DNA from: Gammaproteobacteria bacterium
GTDB lineage: Bacteria > Pseudomonadota > Gammaproteobacteria > Pseudomonadales > Azotimanducaceae
DNA: 8,552 nt
NCBI GenBank assembly: GCA_027295975.1
Contig: JAPUJX010000363.1
Location: forward strand, 1-8,552
Reading direction: 5' to 3'
In this document: in pieces, positions 5,928 to 8,552 of the stretch
Layout of the letters: every line of letters begins with the position of its first letter
Numbering within the stretch: position 1 is the stretch's first letter
Made by a program: the position numbers and the translations under genes
The notes under the pieces: model-generated
Told to the model about the DNA's origin: nothing
The model's input: only the letters and a program-made list of their open reading frames with translations
The model's database searches: none

Positions 5928-7009
5928 TCTTCCGACAACTGTTCGATCCAGTTTCGTCTACGTATACCTATTTACTCGGCTGCGATCACAGCCGCGATGC
6001 GGTGCTCATCGACCCGGTATTCGAGCAGCACTCGCGAGACATGGCGCTGATCCGGGAATTGCAGCTTCAGGTGCGTTACGTGCTGGATACCCACGTTCAT
6101 GCGGACCACGTCACCGGCGCGTGGCTGGCAAAAACCGCGTTACGGGCAAACATAGTGCTGTCGAAACGATACGGGGTAGAAGGCGTGGATGTACCGGTGG
6201 ACCACGGCGACGTACTCGCCTTCGGCAACTGCGCGCTGCACGTGCGAATTACACCGGGGCACACCAACGGCTGTATCACCTATGTCACCAACACCCAGGA
6301 TATGGCTTTCACCGGCGACAGCCTGATGATTCGAGGTGCCGGGCGCACGGATTTCCAGGCCGGCAACGTACACGACCTGTGGCGCAGCATTCGCGAACAG
6401 ATATTCACTCTACCGGACGATTGTTTCATCTATCCGGGCCACGACTACCATGGCAGGACGCGCTCCACGGTCGCTGAAGAGAAACGCTTCAACCCGCGCA
6501 TCGGCGGTGATGCTCAGGAGAAAGACTTCGTCGGATACATGGACAACCTCGGTCTTGCCCATCCGAAGTTCATCGATATAGCAGTACCGGCGAACATGAG
6601 GTGTGGTCGACCGGCCACCGAGGGGTTGCCCGAGGAAATTGCCTGGGGTCCGGTAACGGTTACCTTTGCCGGTATCCTTGAAATCCCCCCGGACTGGGTC
6701 GCTCGGCACCTGGATGAATTGTATGTGCTCGACGTTCGAGACCTGGTCGAGTTCGATGGTGAACTGGGGCATATCGAAGGAGCACACCTCATCCCCCTCG
6801 ATGAGTTACGCGAGCGCATCGAAGAGATTCCAACGAGCCGGCCCGTGGTGACGATTTGCCAGTCGGGCAAGCGATCGGGGATGGCGGTGGAAATATTGCT
6901 GCGTGCAGGCATCAAAGACGTAGCAAACGTTGCGGGGGGATTAATCCAGTGGTCACGCCTTGCGTTGCCACTCGATGATGTACGCCCGCCGGGCGACTGG
7001 TCGATTTAA
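5924..7009 (+). CDS. Persulfide dioxygenase (ETHE1-type metallo-beta-lactamase fold) fused to C-terminal rhodanese
   Basis: 361 aa, cytoplasmic, no signal peptide. Residues 1-230 are an ETHE1-like persulfide dioxygenase, which oxidises glutathione persulfide (or a similar low-molecular-weight persulfide) to sulfite with O2. Seen directly: H57-x-H59-x-D61-H62 (THVHADHVTG), H113 (TPGHTNGCITYV), D132 (TGDSLMIRGAGRTDFQ), H173 (YPGHDYHG), then the family-specific VPANMRCG. The spacing of H57, H113 and D132 equals that of the ETHE1 iron ligands His79, His135 and Asp154. Residues from about 260 form a rhodanese domain (YVLDVRDLVEFDGELGHIEGAHLIPLDEL), with catalytic Cys312 in the loop CQSGKRS and GGLIQW near the end. 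Such fusions can couple sulfite formation to sulfur transfer, for example thiosulfate chemistry. The start overlaps the stop of the ArsR remnant (ATGA). The 3' end faces the PLP enzyme with a 7-base gap. Confidence 0.93.
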   Translation: MIFRQLFDPVSSTYTYLLGCDHSRDAVLIDPVFEQHSRDMALIRELQLQVRYVLDTHVHADHVTGAWLAKTALRANIVLSKRYGVEGVDVPVDHGDVLAFGNCALHVRITPGHTNGCITYVTNTQDMAFTGDSLMIRGAGRTDFQAGNVHDLWRSIREQIFTLPDDCFIYPGHDYHGRTRSTVAEEKRFNPRIGGDAQEKDFVGYMDNLGLAHPKFIDIAVPANMRCGRPATEGLPEEIAWGPVTVTFAGILEIPPDWVARHLDELYVLDVRDLVEFDGELGHIEGAHLIPLDELRERIEEIPTSRPVVTICQSGKRSGMAVEILLRAGIKDVANVAGGLIQWSRLALPLDDVRPPGDWSI

Positions 7010-7016
7010 CATGCCC

Positions 7017-8306
7017 TCACACCACCGCTAACGCATGATTCAGATCGGCGATGAGATCATCCGGATGTTCGATACCCACGGAGATACGGATCATCGCTGC
7101 GGTGACACCCTGGCGATCGCGCAGATCTTCGGGTACCCCGGAATGGGTGGTGGAGGCGGGATGGCTGATAAGGGTTTCGGTTCCCCCCAGACTGACGGCT
7201 AGTTTCATTACTTTCAGTTCGTCGAGCATGTTGAACGCCTCGGTCTCGCCACCCTTGACGTAAAACGAAAAAGTTGAGCCCGGTGCCGTGCATTGACGTT
7301 CGAAAACGGGCTTGCGGGGATCGTTATCCTCTATGAACCCAAGGTAGTTCACCTTATCGATTTTGCCGTGGCCTGCGAGAAATTGTGCCACCAGGAGCGC
7401 GTTTTGATTGGACCGCTCCATGCGCAATGCCAGGGTTTCCATAGACCGCATTATCATCCATGCAGTGTTTGGATCGAGTTGAGTGCCCAGTGAGGCGCGC
7501 AGCGCGCGGATGGGCGTTAAACCCTCTGTAGATCCTACCACCGCTCCAGCAACCAGATCGGAGTGGCCACCTATGTATTTGGTGAGGGAGTAAATCGACA
7601 GGTCGGCACCCAACTCGAGTGGAAGTTGATACACGGGACCGAGATAGGTGTTGTCGATCGCAACAGGCGGACGATGGCCGCTCTGGGCTTTGCCAATGCG
7701 GTCGGCAATTATTTTCAGATATGATATGTCTACGAGCCCATTGGTCGGATTGGCCGGCGTTTCGGCAAGGATCAGGCTCACTCGACCGGCAGCCATAGCT
7801 TCGTCCGCAGCTTTGTCCATCGCGTGTTGGCTGACTCCGTCGATGAACCCGACAGAATGAATTCCGTACTTGGGCAGGGTCCCATCGAGCAGGGTTTCCG
7901 TGCCGCCGTAGAGAGGCGAAGAGTGTAAAATGACATCGTCGGGTTGCAGGTAGGCCCACAACGTTGTTGAGATAGCCGACATTCCGGAGGAGAACACAAC
8001 CGCGGTATCGGCGCGCTCCCACAGGCTTAAGCGGTCCTCCAATACCTCGAGGTTGGGGTTGTTGAAGCGCGAGTACACCAGCCCCGCGCTTTCACCGGGT
8101 TCCGGTTTGCGCCGCCCCGCAGTGAAATCGAAGAAATCCTTGCCTTCTCTGGCGGTTCTGAATACGAAGGTCGAAGTAAGAAAAATTGGCGGCTTAAGCG
8201 CACCCTCGGATAATTGTGGACTGTACCCGTAACCCATCATCTGAGTTTCCGGACGCAACTCTCGATCACCAATCTTGCGACGGTGATAATCGTTCTTTTT
8301 GTTCAT
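7017..8306 (-). CDS. Cystathionine gamma-synthase family PLP-dependent enzyme (Cys/Met metabolism)
   Basis: 429 aa, cytoplasmic. Fold-type I PLP enzyme of the Cys/Met metabolism family (PF01053-like), covering cystathionine gamma-synthase, gamma-lyases, methionine gamma-lyase and O-acyl-homoserine sulfhydrylases. Key residues seen: Y78-S-R80 (phosphate contact from the neighbouring subunit), SSGMSA (106-111), Y133 (PLYGGTE, ring stacking), D218 (AIDNTYLGP) and K243 (SLTKYIGGHSD), the Schiff-base lysine. The 25-residue Asp-to-Lys spacing equals that in methionine gamma-lyase. The opening RPETQMMGYGYSPQLSEGALKPPIF is characteristic of a subgroup usually named just cystathionine gamma-synthase family, whose substrate is not fixed. 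ATG 8306 gives this usual N-terminus; the frame stays open to 8423, but those extra residues overlap the recombinase remnant and look like spurious sequence. It converges on the persulfide dioxygenase gene. No SAM or Met riboswitch is visible upstream. Confidence 0.92.
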   Translation of the reverse strand: MNKKNDYHRRKIGDRELRPETQMMGYGYSPQLSEGALKPPIFLTSTFVFRTAREGKDFFDFTAGRRKPEPGESAGLVYSRFNNPNLEVLEDRLSLWERADTAVVFSSGMSAISTTLWAYLQPDDVILHSSPLYGGTETLLDGTLPKYGIHSVGFIDGVSQHAMDKAADEAMAAGRVSLILAETPANPTNGLVDISYLKIIADRIGKAQSGHRPPVAIDNTYLGPVYQLPLELGADLSIYSLTKYIGGHSDLVAGAVVGSTEGLTPIRALRASLGTQLDPNTAWMIMRSMETLALRMERSNQNALLVAQFLAGHGKIDKVNYLGFIEDNDPRKPVFERQCTAPGSTFSFYVKGGETEAFNMLDELKVMKLAVSLGGTETLISHPASTTHSGVPEDLRDRQGVTAAMIRISVGIEHPDDLIADLNHALAVV

Positions 8307-8308
8307 CT

Positions 8309-8322
8309 GAAGCGTTCGCTTC
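8309..8322 (-). repeat. Small inverted repeat in the leader of the PLP enzyme gene
   Basis: GAAGCG-AA-CGCTTC on the minus strand ends 2 bases before ATG 8306. In RNA it can fold as a 5-bp stem with a 4-base loop and would cover the ribosome-binding zone, where only AGAAG is visible. It could dampen translation, but it may be chance. Confidence 0.3.
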
Positions 8323-8373
8323 TGACCAGTTGTGATGGCGCGCAGTTTGTTCCGTGGCAAGGAATTCATCAAC

Positions 8374-8552
8374 TCATTTCCGGCGCGGCCGTGGCCGAAA
8401 CACGGGAAGTTCCAGCACATCATCGACTTCGATGCGGAGGTAACGCGCTGTGCTCTCTAGCTTTGTACCTTTTTGGTCAACTAAGGACCTGAATTCTGAG
8501 CTTCAGCCGACCCGCATAGAGGCTTGGCTTTTGAGGGGCCGCGCTCGCTTCG
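8374..8552 (-). pseudogene. Decayed C-terminus of a tyrosine recombinase / phage-type integrase
   Basis: Read on the minus strand, codons from about 8475 to 8374 give GTKLESTARYLRIEVDDVLEL, then PVFRPRPRRK and a stop. This is the C-terminal block of tyrosine site-specific recombinases, usually like GHTKLESTVRYLGIEVDDALE. The Tyr at 8440-8442 is the usual nucleophile. The conserved His of the GH pair is missing (GTK). Upstream, the same frame meets a stop, while a neighbouring frame carries a fragment resembling NLRAVQLLL (here LKLRIQVLS), and farther up QASM..RVG resembles the preceding R-T-K-A-S-L block. At least one frameshift and small deletions are therefore present. It lies 67 bases upstream of the PLP enzyme start, same strand, and runs off the window. 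I see no attachment site or terminal repeats. Assignment rests on remembered family consensus, not on a search. Confidence 0.6.

Noticed and set aside
8307..8423. N-terminal extension of the PLP enzyme (start at 8423)
   Set aside because: The extension overlaps the recombinase remnant in another frame and is not typical of the family; ATG 8306 begins the conserved region.
8214..8492. 92-codon plus-strand frame across the PLP enzyme start and integrase remnant
   Set aside because: The peptide has no domain and is antisense to two better-supported features.
1..8552. CRISPR array, tRNA, rRNA or riboswitch
   Set aside because: I saw no spaced identical repeats beyond single pairs, no cloverleaf with CCA-end pattern, and no conserved riboswitch core upstream of the PLP enzyme or other genes.

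Overview
The window looks like chromosomal DNA of a proteobacterium, most likely a free-living marine-type gammaproteobacterium. This is inferred from moderate GC, Shine-Dalgarno-led genes, several exported proteins, and the combination of DUF3604, quinoprotein and persulfide dioxygenase families. No rRNA or other phylogenetic marker is present, so the assignment is weak. The window holds eight gene-like loci and one recombinase remnant.

Left block (1-4570). A divergent pair is arranged around a short control region. Leftward is the N-terminal part of a subfamily-I-like haloalkane dehalogenase that carries a predicted signal peptide; it runs off the window. Rightward is a three-gene run: an exported DUF3604 (PHP-like metallohydrolase) protein, an exported PQQ-type eight-bladed-propeller dehydrogenase without a haem domain, and a small RDD-family membrane protein joined by an ATGA overlap. 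The control region holds a good sigma70-like promoter for the dehalogenase and a 20-bp near-perfect direct repeat with 22-bp periodicity. One reading is a periplasmic route in which a haloalkane is hydrolysed to an alcohol and the quinoprotein oxidises the alcohol. The DUF3604 gene appears to have lost one C in a C-tract near its 3' end, which removes a tail of about 20 residues.

Middle block (4571-5500). A bidirectional terminator-like hairpin separates the left operon from a convergent, stand-alone fatty acid hydroxylase (sterol-desaturase superfamily) membrane protein with the full set of histidine clusters.

Right block (5501-8552). An AT-rich region leads into a truncated ArsR-family regulator. 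Its homology stops inside the expected recognition helix, next to a 16-bp direct repeat. It overlaps by ATGA an ETHE1-type persulfide dioxygenase fused to a rhodanese domain. Converging on this pair, with a 7-bp gap, is a PLP-dependent cystathionine gamma-synthase-family enzyme. Both enzymes belong to sulfur metabolism. At the right edge, upstream of the PLP enzyme and on the same strand, is the decayed C-terminus of a tyrosine recombinase that still has its catalytic-Tyr segment. With the broken ArsR gene, this suggests past mobile-element activity or deletion here.
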